Below are positions 1 through 9,670 of a DNA stretch of 64,000 nt, piece by piece. The notes beneath the pieces are model-generated. The model saw only the letters and a program-made list of their open reading frames with translations. It was not told where the DNA came from and ran no database searches. The DNA is from Alishewanella metallidurans (GTDB lineage Bacteria > Pseudomonadota > Gammaproteobacteria > Enterobacterales > Alteromonadaceae). The stretch lies in NCBI RefSeq assembly GCF_036983985.1, contig NZ_JALAHQ010000003.1, forward strand, positions 1 through 64,000. Reading direction: 5' to 3'. A program made the position numbers and the translations under genes. The number at the start of each line of letters is the position of its first letter. Position 1 is the first letter of the stretch.

Positions 1-68
1 AAGTGAAACGCAGCTGCGACGATGGTAGTGTGGCATTCGCCATGCGAGAGTAGTTCACCGCCAGGCTC
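1..68 (+). rRNA. rrf: 5S ribosomal RNA, 3' part
   Basis: The window opens inside a 5S rRNA gene. The stretch GAAACGC...CGATGGTAGTGTGG, the CATGCGAGAGTAG block and the closing CCAGGCT match the 3' half of gammaproteobacterial 5S rRNA. The 5' half, which would pair with the terminal CGCCAGGCT, lies before the window, so an rRNA operon reading rightward ends here. The exact 3' end is estimated to within a few bases. Confidence 0.93.
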
Positions 69-75
69 CCAATTC

Positions 76-110
76 AAAAAAGCCCGTCTCGTAAGAGCCG
101 GGCTTTTTTA
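76..110 (+). terminator. rRNA operon terminator
   Basis: AGCCCG and CGGGCT pair around an inner CTC/GAG stem with a GTAA loop. An A-run precedes the hairpin and a T-run follows it. It sits directly after the 5S gene, as expected for an rrn intrinsic terminator. The flanking A-tract would also let it work for the leftward gene that ends at 137. Confidence 0.9.
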
Positions 111-136
111 CTATTTCTCCGCCTAGCTTGCTAAGA

Positions 137-1108
137 TTATTGCATCGAGTTTGCGGAGTATTGGTTGCCTGAAAGCAGCGCAAGATCAGCCGCGGTAATT
201 CTCTCACGGTAAAACAAGCCTTTTAAGCCTTGCAAACCACCGGTATGAAAAAAGCTCAGCCTACTTCCTGCTGCAATAGCGCCGGAACTAATTAGTGAAA
301 ATACCCCAGCCAGTGCTTTGCCAGTATAAACCGGTTCAACATAAAGCTGATGCCGCGCTAGATCACGACAAAACTGCAATAACGTCTCGTCAAACTGTCC
401 GTACCCTTTACCGGTGAAGGCCATATTAATTTGCCAATTTTTGTTGGTACTGTCGGTTGTTAATAGCTGCTTGACGCGTGTTGGTAACGACTGATCCTTT
501 ACGACAGCAATACCTAATATATTGCTGGCATGCCGCTCAATAAGTCCGGCTAAGGTGCCGCCACTGGCCGTTGCTGTAGTAATTAAGTTAGCTTTACCAT
601 CTGGCGTATTAAGTAAGTCAAGCTCTGTTACGCCTCGCACGCCAGCCTCAGATGAACCACCTTCTGGTACGATTAATAGCGTTGGGTGTTGGCTCTGTAA
701 TTGACTAATAAATGCGGGTTCTGAGCGGCGTCTGTAGGTTGTTCTATCTAATGCATGTAGTTGCATGCCCATACGCAAGCAAAACGCTAAAGTGGGGTTT
801 GCTGTATCTAACGTGTCTGTTCTAACGTAGGCCACGCTTTGTAAGCCAAGCCAATTGCAGCTGGCGGCAACCGCCGCAAGATGATTAGAAAACGCGCCAC
901 CAAAGGTGAGTATGCCGGATTTGTTTTCAGCGACAACCTGTTGTAGGTGATACTTCAGCTTAAGGCATTTATTACCCGAGACTTCAGGCAAAGAAGTATC
1001 AAGATGGCTAATCCAAAGCTGAATATGCTTTTGTTGTAACAACGGATGCTGCAATAGCTGCCAACGTTGTTTCGTCGCAATAAGCTGGTTTTGGCACGAA
1101 AGCGGCAT
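137..1108 (-). CDS. ACC deaminase/D-cysteine desulfhydrase family PLP enzyme
   Basis: A 323-residue fold-type II pyridoxal-phosphate enzyme. The SGNK..K motif (residues 44-50) carries the expected Schiff-base lysine. FGGAFSNHLAA matches the substrate-binding segment and PEGGSSEAGVRG the later glycine-rich loop. Relatives either deaminate 1-aminocyclopropane-1-carboxylate or desulfhydrate D-cysteine to pyruvate, ammonia and sulfide. In gammaproteobacteria without plant association the D-cysteine role is the likelier one, but the sequence alone does not decide it. The gene stands alone between the rRNA operon and mreB, convergent with the 5S gene, and shares the terminator at 76-110. The family call is firm and the substrate is not. 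Confidence 0.88.
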   Translation of the reverse strand: MPLSCQNQLIATKQRWQLLQHPLLQQKHIQLWISHLDTSLPEVSGNKCLKLKYHLQQVVAENKSGILTFGGAFSNHLAAVAASCNWLGLQSVAYVRTDTLDTANPTLAFCLRMGMQLHALDRTTYRRRSEPAFISQLQSQHPTLLIVPEGGSSEAGVRGVTELDLLNTPDGKANLITTATASGGTLAGLIERHASNILGIAVVKDQSLPTRVKQLLTTDSTNKNWQINMAFTGKGYGQFDETLLQFCRDLARHQLYVEPVYTGKALAGVFSLISSGAIAAGSRLSFFHTGGLQGLKGLFYRERITAADLALLSGNQYSANSMQ

Positions 1109-1351
1109 TATTTAGAGGTTTTTTTCAGTAAAGGTTCATATTTTGTCATTATACTATGTCAATTTTTTAATACTGGTAGAAAAATTCAACCAGAACTTGG
1201 TTTAATTGAATAAAAATGTAAGATAAAGCTATTCACATGGCGGTGACTTACTTAGAATAACCTCCAGCTTTTTTATCTTCACTGTTATGCTACGACAAAA
1301 CGGTGCTGAGTAGTGTCTGTTTACTCAGGTTTATAAGGATCCGGTTCTTTC

Positions 1352-2395
1352 ATGTTTAATAAATTGCGTGGCCTATTTTCAAATGACTTGTCCATTGACC
1401 TTGGTACAGCTAACACTCTTATTTATGTTAAAGATCAAGGTATAGTGCTAGATGAGCCGTCCGTAGTTGCTATACGGCAGGAGCGGGCAGGTGGACCGAA
1501 AAGTGTTGCTGCAGTAGGTCATGCTGCAAAGCGCATGCTGGGTCGTACGCCGGGTAACATTAAAGCGATTCGCCCGATGAAGGATGGTGTTATAGCTGAC
1601 TTCTACGTAACAGAAAAAATGTTACAGCATTTTATTCGCCAAGCACACAGCAATAGTTTTTTTCGGCCAAGCCCTCGCGTTTTAGTGTGTGTACCTTGCG
1701 GTTCTACGCAAGTAGAGCGTCGAGCCATTAGAGAATCAGCGCAAGGCGCTGGTGCACGAGAAGTGTATTTAATTGATGAACCAATGGCTGCGGCTATTGG
1801 TGCTGGCTTACCGGTGTCTGAAGCGACCGGCTCTATGGTAGTCGATATTGGTGGTGGTACCACTGAAGTCGCTATTATCTCTTTAAATGGCGTAGTTTAC
1901 TCATCATCAGTGCGTATAGGTGGCGATAAGTTTGATGACTCTATCGTTAATTATATTCGTCGTAACTATGGCATTTTAATTGGTGAAGCCACGGCAGAGC
2001 GGATTAAAACCGAAATTGGTTCTGCTTATCCTAGTGACGATGTACTAGAGATAGAAGTTCGCGGCCGCAACTTAGCTGAAGGTGTCCCGCGTAGCTTTAT
2101 TATGACGAGCAACGAGATTTTAGAAGCACTGCAAGAGCCCTTAGCCGGCATTGTTAGTGCGGTTATGGTTGCGTTAGAGCAGTCTCCGCCAGAATTAGCA
2201 TCAGACATTTCAGAGCGCGGTATGGTATTAACCGGTGGCGGTGCATTATTGCGAGATTTAGACCGCTTATTAATGGAAGAAACTGGGATCCCAGTTGTTG
2301 TAGCCGATGATCCGCTAACCTGTGTTGCCCGAGGTGGTGGTAAAGCATTAGAGATGATTGATATGCATGGCGGTGATGTGTTTAGTTATGACTAA
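1352..2395 (+). CDS. mreB: Rod shape-determining protein MreB
   Basis: Bacterial actin homologue that polymerises under the inner membrane and guides elongation-phase peptidoglycan synthesis. The 347-residue length equals that of E. coli MreB. The phosphate-1 motif DLGTANTLIYV lies near residues 16-26, VDIGGGTTEVAII is the phosphate-2 loop near 165, and LTGGGALLRDLD near 294 is the adenosine motif. The N-terminal MFNKLRGLFS is the amphipathic membrane-binding helix found in Gram-negative MreB. It leads the mreBCD cluster, with 28 bases before mreC. The 243-base gap upstream should hold the promoter. Nothing is unusual. Confidence 0.98.
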   Translation: MFNKLRGLFSNDLSIDLGTANTLIYVKDQGIVLDEPSVVAIRQERAGGPKSVAAVGHAAKRMLGRTPGNIKAIRPMKDGVIADFYVTEKMLQHFIRQAHSNSFFRPSPRVLVCVPCGSTQVERRAIRESAQGAGAREVYLIDEPMAAAIGAGLPVSEATGSMVVDIGGGTTEVAIISLNGVVYSSSVRIGGDKFDDSIVNYIRRNYGILIGEATAERIKTEIGSAYPSDDVLEIEVRGRNLAEGVPRSFIMTSNEILEALQEPLAGIVSAVMVALEQSPPELASDISERGMVLTGGGALLRDLDRLLMEETGIPVVVADDPLTCVARGGGKALEMIDMHGGDVFSYD

Positions 2396-2423
2396 CTGAA
2401 CTTATAGATGTATTTGAACCTGT

Positions 2424-3290
2424 ATGAACCAGATTTATAGCAGGCGCTCTTCATTACCACTACGGTTATTTTTAGCTGTGGTGTGTAGTGCTGGATTAAT
2501 GTTTTTAGACCGCTACACCGATAGTTCAACGCAATTACGTAGTTACCTTTCTACTGCTGCTACCCCATTTTTTTACGTTGCCAGCTTACCGCAAACCTTA
2601 TTCTCTGGCGCTTCTGAGCAGTTTATGTCGCAGCAAGAGATGTTAGAACAAAATGCCCGTTTAAAAGAGACTCTGCTCAAGCAAAATGGTCAGCTACAAT
2701 TGTTGCGTTTTTTGCAGCAAGAAAATGAAAAGCTACGTGCATTGCTTAGCTCTACTGCCGTTGTTGAAGATAAGCTGCTAGTTGCTGATGTGCTTGCGGT
2801 TTACAGCCATCCCTTTAGCCATCAGGTAATGTTAAATAAAGGCAGTAATGATGGCGTAACAGAATTTCAACCCATAATTGATGAGCAAGGTGTGGTTGGT
2901 CAAATTGTTAGTGTTGGGCCAACAAGTAGCCGAGCACTTCTAATATCAGACAACACTCATGCTTTATCAGTGCGTACCGAGCGTACGGGTGTGCGAGCCG
3001 TTGTTGAGGGACTAGGACAGTGGGATGTATTGCGGGTGATGTATCTACCGCACAGCACCGATATTCGCGAAGGTGATCGCTTATTGACATCTGGTTTAGA
3101 TGGGCGTTTTCCTGAGGGTTATCCTGTGGCTCGTGTAACCATGATTAGCCAAGATGCAAACCAACCCTTTATGGTGGTTTATGCCGAACCTTTCGCTAGA
3201 TTAGACCGAATTCGTCACGTTCTACTGCTGTCTGGCCGCACTGTGGCTCCGCTAGCACCTATGATACCAGAAGCACAGGAGCAGCCTTAA
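2424..3290 (+). CDS. mreC: Rod shape-determining protein MreC
   Basis: Bitopic inner-membrane protein of the elongasome that links MreB to PBP2/RodA through its periplasmic part. One membrane helix (about residues 12-30) is followed by a heptad-rich coiled coil (about 68-108) and then the double beta-barrel domain (ADVLAVYSHPFSHQVMLNKG..DGV, GVVGQIVSVGPTSSRALLISD). At 288 residues it is slightly shorter than E. coli MreC because the proline-rich tail is short. The stop codon overlaps the mreD start at 3290 by one base, which indicates translational coupling. Confidence 0.97.
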   Translation: MNQIYSRRSSLPLRLFLAVVCSAGLMFLDRYTDSSTQLRSYLSTAATPFFYVASLPQTLFSGASEQFMSQQEMLEQNARLKETLLKQNGQLQLLRFLQQENEKLRALLSSTAVVEDKLLVADVLAVYSHPFSHQVMLNKGSNDGVTEFQPIIDEQGVVGQIVSVGPTSSRALLISDNTHALSVRTERTGVRAVVEGLGQWDVLRVMYLPHSTDIREGDRLLTSGLDGRFPEGYPVARVTMISQDANQPFMVVYAEPFARLDRIRHVLLLSGRTVAPLAPMIPEAQEQP

Positions 3291-3772
3291 TGCGTAAACC
3301 ACAGGGCCTAGGCTTTATTTACTTGTCATTACTGGTTGCGTTGCTATTAACTGTAATGCCCATGCCACAAGCAGTTAAACTGGCGCGACCTGATTGGGCA
3401 TTGTTGGTTTTAATGTATTGGACCATGGCATTGCCGCAGCGTGTCGGTGTTATTACGGCATTTTTTACCGGCGTTATTGTCGACGTGTTGGTAGGTACAG
3501 TGCTTGGTGTTAATGCGCTGGCATTTTCTGTAGTTATGTTTGTTTTGGCACAGCATCACCTAAAAATGCGTAATTTTGGTGTGCTACAGCAGTCATTAGT
3601 GCTGGGTATCTTACTCGCTTTTTACCAACTACAATTGTTTTGGTTAAGCCATTTTCTTACCGGCGTAAACTTTAGGCCGCAATATTTGTGGCCAGCGCTT
3701 ACGGGCATGCTAGTTTGGCCTTGGCTATTTTGGTTATTACGCCGCTATCGGCGACAATTGAAGATCCAATGA
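3290..3772 (+). CDS. mreD: Rod shape-determining protein MreD
   Basis: Small polytopic inner-membrane partner of MreC in the elongasome. The 160 residues are almost entirely hydrophobic and form about five predicted helices. The family segments RPDWALLVLMYWTMALP and TGVIVDVLVGTVLGVNAL are present. It begins one base inside the mreC stop and ends in an ATGA overlap with maf at 3769-3772, so it is the third cistron of one compact transcript. Confidence 0.95.
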   Translation: MRKPQGLGFIYLSLLVALLLTVMPMPQAVKLARPDWALLVLMYWTMALPQRVGVITAFFTGVIVDVLVGTVLGVNALAFSVVMFVLAQHHLKMRNFGVLQQSLVLGILLAFYQLQLFWLSHFLTGVNFRPQYLWPALTGMLVWPWLFWLLRRYRRQLKIQ

Positions 3773-4344
3773 CTTACCCAACCATCGCTTTAGCTTCTTC
3801 TTCTCCGCGGCGCCGTGAACTGCTGACACAATTAGGTGTCAACTATGAACTGGTTAAAGCCGATATCGATGAAACCCCGTTTAATAATGAATCTGCAGTG
3901 CATTATGTGCAGCGGCTGGCCTTAGCTAAGGCTCGCGCTGGCTTAGCGCGATTAAGTGTCGAGCTACCTGTGCTAGGTGCTGATACCATTGTTGTCGTTG
4001 ATGGCAATATCCTAGGTAAACCAGCAAGCTTTGCTGAGTTTAAACTGAGTATGCAGTTGTTGTCTGGGCGCAGCCATCAGGTAATGACCGCAGTGGCACT
4101 AGTAAGTCATACTCGGCAGCTACAACAGCTGGTTTGTACCGATGTGTACTTTCGCGTGCTTAGCGAAACAGAAATTAGCCATTATTGGCATAGCGGTGAG
4201 CCACAAGATAAAGCAGGTGGTTATGGCATTCAAGGCCTGGCAGCAAAGTTTATCCAGCGTATTAACGGCAGTTATACCGGTGTCGTCGGCCTGCCTCTGT
4301 GTGAAACTGAACAAATGCTACGACAGTGGCAGGAGCTAGAATGA
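3769..4344 (+). CDS. maf: Maf-like nucleoside triphosphate pyrophosphatase (YhdE type)
   Basis: House-cleaning nucleotide pyrophosphatase. YhdE-type Maf proteins hydrolyse dTTP, UTP and their modified forms. The opening ASSSPRRRELL is the Maf substrate-binding signature. The pocket motifs GADTIVVVDG, ILGKP and DKAGGYGIQGLAA follow. I place the start at ATG 3769, which forms an ATGA overlap with the mreD stop and gives 191 residues, close to the family length. An upstream in-frame ATG at 3688 would lie deep inside mreD. The gene ends overlapping the rng start at 4341-4344. Confidence 0.95.
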   Translation: MTYPTIALASSSPRRRELLTQLGVNYELVKADIDETPFNNESAVHYVQRLALAKARAGLARLSVELPVLGADTIVVVDGNILGKPASFAEFKLSMQLLSGRSHQVMTAVALVSHTRQLQQLVCTDVYFRVLSETEISHYWHSGEPQDKAGGYGIQGLAAKFIQRINGSYTGVVGLPLCETEQMLRQWQELE

Positions 4345-5807
4345 GTGCAGAGTTACTGCTAAACGTCACCCCAAGCGAGACTCGGGTTGCACTAATTGAA
4401 AATGGCGTACTGCAAGAGCTGCATATCGAGCGCCAAGCAAGGCTAGGTTTAGTTGGTAATATTTATATTGGTAAAGTAAGTCGCGTTTTACCGGGAATGC
4501 AAGCCGCATTTGTGGATATTGGTTTAGATAAAGCCGCGTTTTTACATGCTTCCGACATTGTGCAGCACGACAGTCTAAGCGAACTGGACGGCCGGCCACA
4601 AGCGAGCAAAGACATTCGCGTGTTGGTGCACGAAGGCCAGTTTTTGTTGGTGCAAGTGGTTAAAGACCCGCTGGGCACCAAAGGCGCTAGGCTGACGACA
4701 GATATTACCCTCCCTTCGCGTTATTTAGTGTTTATGCCGGGTTCGCCGCATGTTGGTGTGTCGCAGCGTTTAGAAACCGAAGCTGAGCGGCAACGGCTAA
4801 AAGATATTGTTAGTCAGTATTTAGATGACAGTGGTGGTTTTATTGTTCGTACCGCCGCAGAGGGCGCCAAGGAAGAAGAGTTAGCACAAGATGCAAAGTT
4901 TCTCAAAAAACTCTGGGCTAAGGTTATTAAGCGCAAGCAAAAAACGCGTAAAGAAAGTGTTGTTTATGAAGATCTTACTTTAGCTTACCGTATTCTTCGT
5001 GATTTTGTCGGCACTGAATTAGAGCGAGTGCGGGTTGATTCTAAAATAACCTATCAGCAACTTACCGCGTTTTGTGAAGAGTTTATTCCGCATATGACAC
5101 CCTTGCTCGAATATTATCCTGGTGAGCGGCCGATCTTCGACATGTTTGATGTGGAAAATGAAATACAGCGCGCATTAGAACGTAAAGTACCGTTAAAAAG
5201 CGGTGGTTATTTGATTATTGATCAAACCGAAGCCATGACCACCATTGACGTAAATACCGGTGCCTTTGTTGGCCATCGTAATTTAGAAGAAACCATATTT
5301 AATACTAATACCGAAGCGACCCAGGCTATTGCCCGCCAGCTTAGGCTGCGTAATTTAGGTGGTATTATTATTATCGACTTTATTGATATGCAAAGCAGTG
5401 AGCATAAACGACGGGTATCTCATAGCTTAGAGTTAGCGCTGTCGCGTGATCGGGCGAAAACCAATATTCATGGTTTTTCAGCGTTAGGCTTAGTGGAAAT
5501 GACGCGAAAACGAACCCGCGAAAGCTTAGAACATATTCTGTGCTCTGAATGCCCTGTTTGCGAAGGGCGTGGTAGTTTAAAAACAGTAGAAACGGTGTGC
5601 TTTGAAGTGCTGCGAGAAATAGTCCGCGTAAATAGAGCCTATGCGGCCGATAAGTTTATGGTTTATGTGTCGCCAGCAGTAAAAGATGCCCTAACTAATG
5701 ATGAGTTTCACAGCCTAGCTGAGCTTCAAGTATTTATTGGCAAGCAAATTAATATTCAAACAGAACCGCTTTATACTCAGGAACAATTTGATGTGGTGAT
5801 GATGTAG
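4341..5807 (+). CDS. rng: Ribonuclease G
   Basis: Endoribonuclease of the RNase E/G family that matures the 5' end of 16S rRNA and degrades some mRNAs. With the ATG at 4341 it has 488 residues, against 489 in E. coli. The S1 RNA-binding domain (GNIYIGKVSRVLPGMQAAFVDIG) lies near residues 35-125. The catalytic magnesium aspartates sit in TTIDVNTGAFVG and IIIIDFIDM, and the zinc-link motif CPVCEGRG follows. The start overlaps the maf stop (ATGA), and the gene ends one base into the GTG of yhdP. The C-terminal scaffold of RNase E is absent, which separates it from rne. Confidence 0.97.
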   Translation: MSAELLLNVTPSETRVALIENGVLQELHIERQARLGLVGNIYIGKVSRVLPGMQAAFVDIGLDKAAFLHASDIVQHDSLSELDGRPQASKDIRVLVHEGQFLLVQVVKDPLGTKGARLTTDITLPSRYLVFMPGSPHVGVSQRLETEAERQRLKDIVSQYLDDSGGFIVRTAAEGAKEEELAQDAKFLKKLWAKVIKRKQKTRKESVVYEDLTLAYRILRDFVGTELERVRVDSKITYQQLTAFCEEFIPHMTPLLEYYPGERPIFDMFDVENEIQRALERKVPLKSGGYLIIDQTEAMTTIDVNTGAFVGHRNLEETIFNTNTEATQAIARQLRLRNLGGIIIIDFIDMQSSEHKRRVSHSLELALSRDRAKTNIHGFSALGLVEMTRKRTRESLEHILCSECPVCEGRGSLKTVETVCFEVLREIVRVNRAYAADKFMVYVSPAVKDALTNDEFHSLAELQVFIGKQINIQTEPLYTQEQFDVVMM

Positions 5808-8800
5808 TGCAAAAGGTAAAACAGTTTTGTTTTTACTGTTTACACAAACTCTGGCTGACACTGGCCGTGTTGCTGGTGCTTTTGGCTGTGTTTATTTCGC
5901 TATTACGTTATAGCCTGCCGTATGCCGATAATTACAAGCAGCATATTGAACAGTTAATTCAAAGCCGTTATGGCGCTGCTGTGCAAATTAACGAGCTTAG
6001 CGCCGGTTGGCAAAAGTTTGGCCCCGCACTGTTACTCAACAACGTTAAGTTATACAACGACCAGCAACAGTTGCAGCTTAGTATTGCTGAAACTCGCGTG
6101 CAAATCGATTTTTGGCGTAGCATACTAAATCGGCAACTCACGGCTAAGCATTTCGAACTGGTTGGCCTGAAATATCATATTGATGCAAATAGCTTGCTTG
6201 CCGGTGAATCGGCAGCCGCCTTAGATACCGCTCCGGTATTAGCTGCATTAGAAACGTTGTTTTTTCAGCAGCTGGCCTACTTTTCGGTGCTAGATAGCCA
6301 GTTAATACTACAAAGTGAAAACGAGCTCGACGTTGTTGTTAATATTAAACAGCTTGATTGGGCCAATAGTAGTAACCGCCATCAGGGCTATGGTGAATTA
6401 TCTTTAGCTGGTGTTACTGTTAATACGTTATCGTTTATTTTAGATCTGAACGGTAACACGCTAGACTCAGCGTCTGGCCAGCTGTATTTAGAGGGTGATA
6501 AGTTAGACGTATTACCTTGGCTGGCAACTATTTTGCCGCCTAGCCAAAAATTACAACAAGCGAGCATTAATTTTAAGGCTTGGGGCAGTATTGATAAAGG
6601 CTTATTACAACGTATCCAAGTAGAGCTAGCCGATAACAGTGTAAGTTGGCAGCGAAATGCCGAGAGCCATTTATTGCGTTTAGGCCAAGGCCAGCTGTTA
6701 TGGCAGCCCACCGCAAGCGGCTGGTCATTATACTCTGGCGCGCTAACCATGGCTGCAGAGCAGCAACAGTGGCAAGACCTACAACTGCAGTTACATCATG
6801 CCGATGGTGTCTGGCAAGGCGGACTAAATAACTTTCGTCTTGAGGCCGTTACACCGCTGGCAAATTTATTAGCAGATGATATTGAGCTACTGCAAAAGCT
6901 AGTACTGCATCAGCCAAGTGGCCATCTAAAGCAATTGCTTTGGCGCATTAGTGATAAAAAATGGCAACTTGCTGGGCAGTTTGATGCGCTACATTTAGCA
7001 CCTAGCAATGATATTCCCGGTGTTAATGATATTTCCGGACAGTTTTGGCTTAGTAATGCTGTATCTAAGTTAGTCGTGCAGGCTGAGCATGGCGAGTTAA
7101 GTTGGGACGGTTTATTTACTCAGCCCACCGCCTACGACAGCCTTGCTGCTACCGTATATTTGCAGCCTATAGCCGATACTTGGCAAGTATTAATACCGCA
7201 GTTCAGTTTAAGCAACCCTGATTTACAGCTAGATGCGAGTATCAAGTTTGAACACCGACTAGAAATTCTTGCCCGTGTACAGCAAGTTAATGCCGCAAAT
7301 GCCAGCTTATATTTTCCGCAGCGTTATATGCCAGAATCAGTGCGTGACTATTTAACCCCAGCTATTAGACAAGGGTTAGTAACAAATGCCACCTTGCTGT
7401 GGCATGGTGTGCCAAATGAGTTTCCGTATCATGAGCAGCAAGGTGTATTTCAGGTGTTGGCTGAAGTAGAGCAAGCTGAGTTCGCTTTCGCCCCTGATTG
7501 GCCAGAACTTACCCAGCTAAGTGCGACACTATGGTTTGAAAATGCGGCTATGTCGATTCAATCTAATGCCGGAGAGTTAGCTGGGTTAGCGCTAGAGCAA
7601 AGTGTAATGGCAAGCATTCCTGATCTGTTTCATGCTGATACTATCGATATTTATATTCAGCAACAGTTGCCGGCGGAAGACGTAACTGCATTAATACAGC
7701 AATCGCCATTGCAGCCTAATTTAGGTGCAACACTGCACTATCTTGGCGCAGTTGGTATGGTGCAAGGTGACGTTAAGCTAGCCATTGGCCTACATCAGCC
7801 TTCGGTTTTAGCCACTGGCGATGTCAGCTTTTCTGATATAAGCCTGACATTGCAAGCTCCAGATATGTATTTGTCTAACATTGCCGGTAAATTATCCTTT
7901 GAAAATGAGCGCATTTTTGCTGACAACTTAACATTAAGCTGGCGCGGCTTGCCATTAACGGCAGCATTGCAGGGTAAAGATAGCGATGCGGGTTATCAGC
8001 TAGCGCTGCAAATGCAAGGTAAGCAGGGTGCAAAGCCGTTGTTAGATGCCGTATACCCACCGGCAGCTGTGTTAGTTGATGGTAATACGCAGTGGCGGTT
8101 ACAGTTGGCGCTGAGTTTGCCAGAGCAAGGCTTTAGCTATAGCGCTAAACTGCAATCAACACTGCAAGATACGGCGTTATTGCTACCAGCGCCTTACAAC
8201 AAGCCCGCCGAGCAAGCTACTGAGCTAACAATAACTGCTGATGGCGATGCCACACGCTCATTATTAGCGGCACACTTTAATCAGCAATTACATTTTCATG
8301 CCGAATTGCAACATGACAACCAGCAGTTTAGCCGTGTGCATCTTATCGCTGCTGAGCATGACAGTGGTTTAAACAATGCTGGTTTTTTGGTTAGTGTGGA
8401 CTTAGCCAAATTAGAATTTCTGCCTTGGCTTGAGTTGTTACAGCAGCAATTATCTGCCAGTGCACCGTCTGGGCAGCCGTTATTTCCAGAATTATTGCGT
8501 GTAGCAGGTAGGGTGCGTCAGCTTGATGTTGCTCCCGGCGTGGCGTTAAATAACACCGTATTTGAGCTAAACCAGTTGCCAGAGCATTGGCAGTTACAGC
8601 TAAATGGCACCGAAATAGCGAGCCAGTGGTTGTTTAGTAAAAACTGGCAGCAACAAGGTATTAGCGCGCAACTAGATTATTTGCATTTACCTATGCCACC
8701 GCAAGAAGCTACCGATACCGAGCTGGTTGCGCAGTTGGCACAAACTGCACAGCGCTGGTTATTAGAGCTGCCACCATTAACGCTTAGTTGTGCTGACTGC

Positions 8801-9670
8801 TCTATCGGTAATTATCAGTTTGGTCAGGTGCAAGCTAAAGCCCAGAGCACAAATAATCAGTGGCAGCTTACTGAGCTAACTGCTCGTTATAAACGTAACC
8901 AACTTAGTGCTAACGGCTATTGGCAAGACGATGGCTTACTGGGGAAAACTGAGTTTAGCGGTAAATTAAAATCTAATAATTTAGGTGCGTTACTAAATGA
9001 ATATCAGATTACCTCGGCTATTTCAGGTAGTGCGGCAAATATTGATTTCAGCTTAGGCTGGGCTGGCGCCCCTACGCAATTCGAGCTGGGTAAACTTGCG
9101 GGTAATATCAGTTATAAACTGGCGGATGGTTCGTTAACCGAGGTTAGCGATCAGGGTGCTCGGTTGTTTTCGTTGTTTAGCTTAGACTCTTTACTGCGCA
9201 AATTGCGCTTAGACTTTCGTGATGTATTTTCTAAAGGCTTTTTTTATAACAGCATGAGCGGTAATTTGGCGCTGTCAGACGGCGTAGTGCAAACCAGTAA
9301 TGCCGCTATTGACGGTGTACCCGGTAGTATACAAATTCAGGGTTATGCCGATTTAGTCAGTGAAAAAATAGATTACCAAATGGCGTTTTCGCCTAAAGTT
9401 ACTTCAAGTTTACCCGTAATTATTGCTTGGATGGTAAACCCGGCAACCGGTTTAGCCGCGCTGGCGCTAGATGAAGTATTTCAAAGTGCCGAGGTTATCT
9501 CAAAAATCAATTTTACTGTTACCGGTACTTTTAGCCAGCCGGTAGTTACAGAGGTTAACCGCCACAGCAAAGAAGTGCCTGTGCCAGTGCGAGTAGCGCA
9601 ACCGGATACCGTTATCGAACAACCCTCAGAGCAAAACTTAACACCAAAGCGGAACCCAGCACATGGCTAA
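5807..9670 (+). CDS. yhdP: YhdP family AsmA-like envelope protein
   Basis: Very large (1287 residues) membrane-anchored periplasmic protein of the AsmA-like/TamB-related superfamily. Members are thought to bridge inner and outer membranes and carry phospholipids outward. An N-terminal membrane helix (about residues 15-32) is followed by the repetitive beta-rich DUF3971/AsmA2 body. The C-terminal part holds FKGSGFFYN-like FSKGFFYNSMSGN and the family's DYQMAFSPKV segment. The start is GTG 5807, which overlaps the rng stop TAG. It ends 8 bases inside the nitrilase gene. Length and place match E. coli yhdP (1266 residues, downstream of rng). Confidence 0.93.
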   Translation: MQKVKQFCFYCLHKLWLTLAVLLVLLAVFISLLRYSLPYADNYKQHIEQLIQSRYGAAVQINELSAGWQKFGPALLLNNVKLYNDQQQLQLSIAETRVQIDFWRSILNRQLTAKHFELVGLKYHIDANSLLAGESAAALDTAPVLAALETLFFQQLAYFSVLDSQLILQSENELDVVVNIKQLDWANSSNRHQGYGELSLAGVTVNTLSFILDLNGNTLDSASGQLYLEGDKLDVLPWLATILPPSQKLQQASINFKAWGSIDKGLLQRIQVELADNSVSWQRNAESHLLRLGQGQLLWQPTASGWSLYSGALTMAAEQQQWQDLQLQLHHADGVWQGGLNNFRLEAVTPLANLLADDIELLQKLVLHQPSGHLKQLLWRISDKKWQLAGQFDALHLAPSNDIPGVNDISGQFWLSNAVSKLVVQAEHGELSWDGLFTQPTAYDSLAATVYLQPIADTWQVLIPQFSLSNPDLQLDASIKFEHRLEILARVQQVNAANASLYFPQRYMPESVRDYLTPAIRQGLVTNATLLWHGVPNEFPYHEQQGVFQVLAEVEQAEFAFAPDWPELTQLSATLWFENAAMSIQSNAGELAGLALEQSVMASIPDLFHADTIDIYIQQQLPAEDVTALIQQSPLQPNLGATLHYLGAVGMVQGDVKLAIGLHQPSVLATGDVSFSDISLTLQAPDMYLSNIAGKLSFENERIFADNLTLSWRGLPLTAALQGKDSDAGYQLALQMQGKQGAKPLLDAVYPPAAVLVDGNTQWRLQLALSLPEQGFSYSAKLQSTLQDTALLLPAPYNKPAEQATELTITADGDATRSLLAAHFNQQLHFHAELQHDNQQFSRVHLIAAEHDSGLNNAGFLVSVDLAKLEFLPWLELLQQQLSASAPSGQPLFPELLRVAGRVRQLDVAPGVALNNTVFELNQLPEHWQLQLNGTEIASQWLFSKNWQQQGISAQLDYLHLPMPPQEATDTELVAQLAQTAQRWLLELPPLTLSCADCSIGNYQFGQVQAKAQSTNNQWQLTELTARYKRNQLSANGYWQDDGLLGKTEFSGKLKSNNLGALLNEYQITSAISGSAANIDFSLGWAGAPTQFELGKLAGNISYKLADGSLTEVSDQGARLFSLFSLDSLLRKLRLDFRDVFSKGFFYNSMSGNLALSDGVVQTSNAAIDGVPGSIQIQGYADLVSEKIDYQMAFSPKVTSSLPVIIAWMVNPATGLAALALDEVFQSAEVISKINFTVTGTFSQPVVTEVNRHSKEVPVPVRVAQPDTVIEQPSEQNLTPKRNPAHG

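Noticed and set aside
3688..3768. Longer N-terminus for maf from the ATG at 3688
   Set aside because: It would lie inside mreD; the ATGA overlap start at 3769 begins the conserved ASSSPRR region at the proper distance.
6388..6831. Open frames on both strands inside yhdP
   Set aside because: Shadows of a long, clearly coding gene; no family features.
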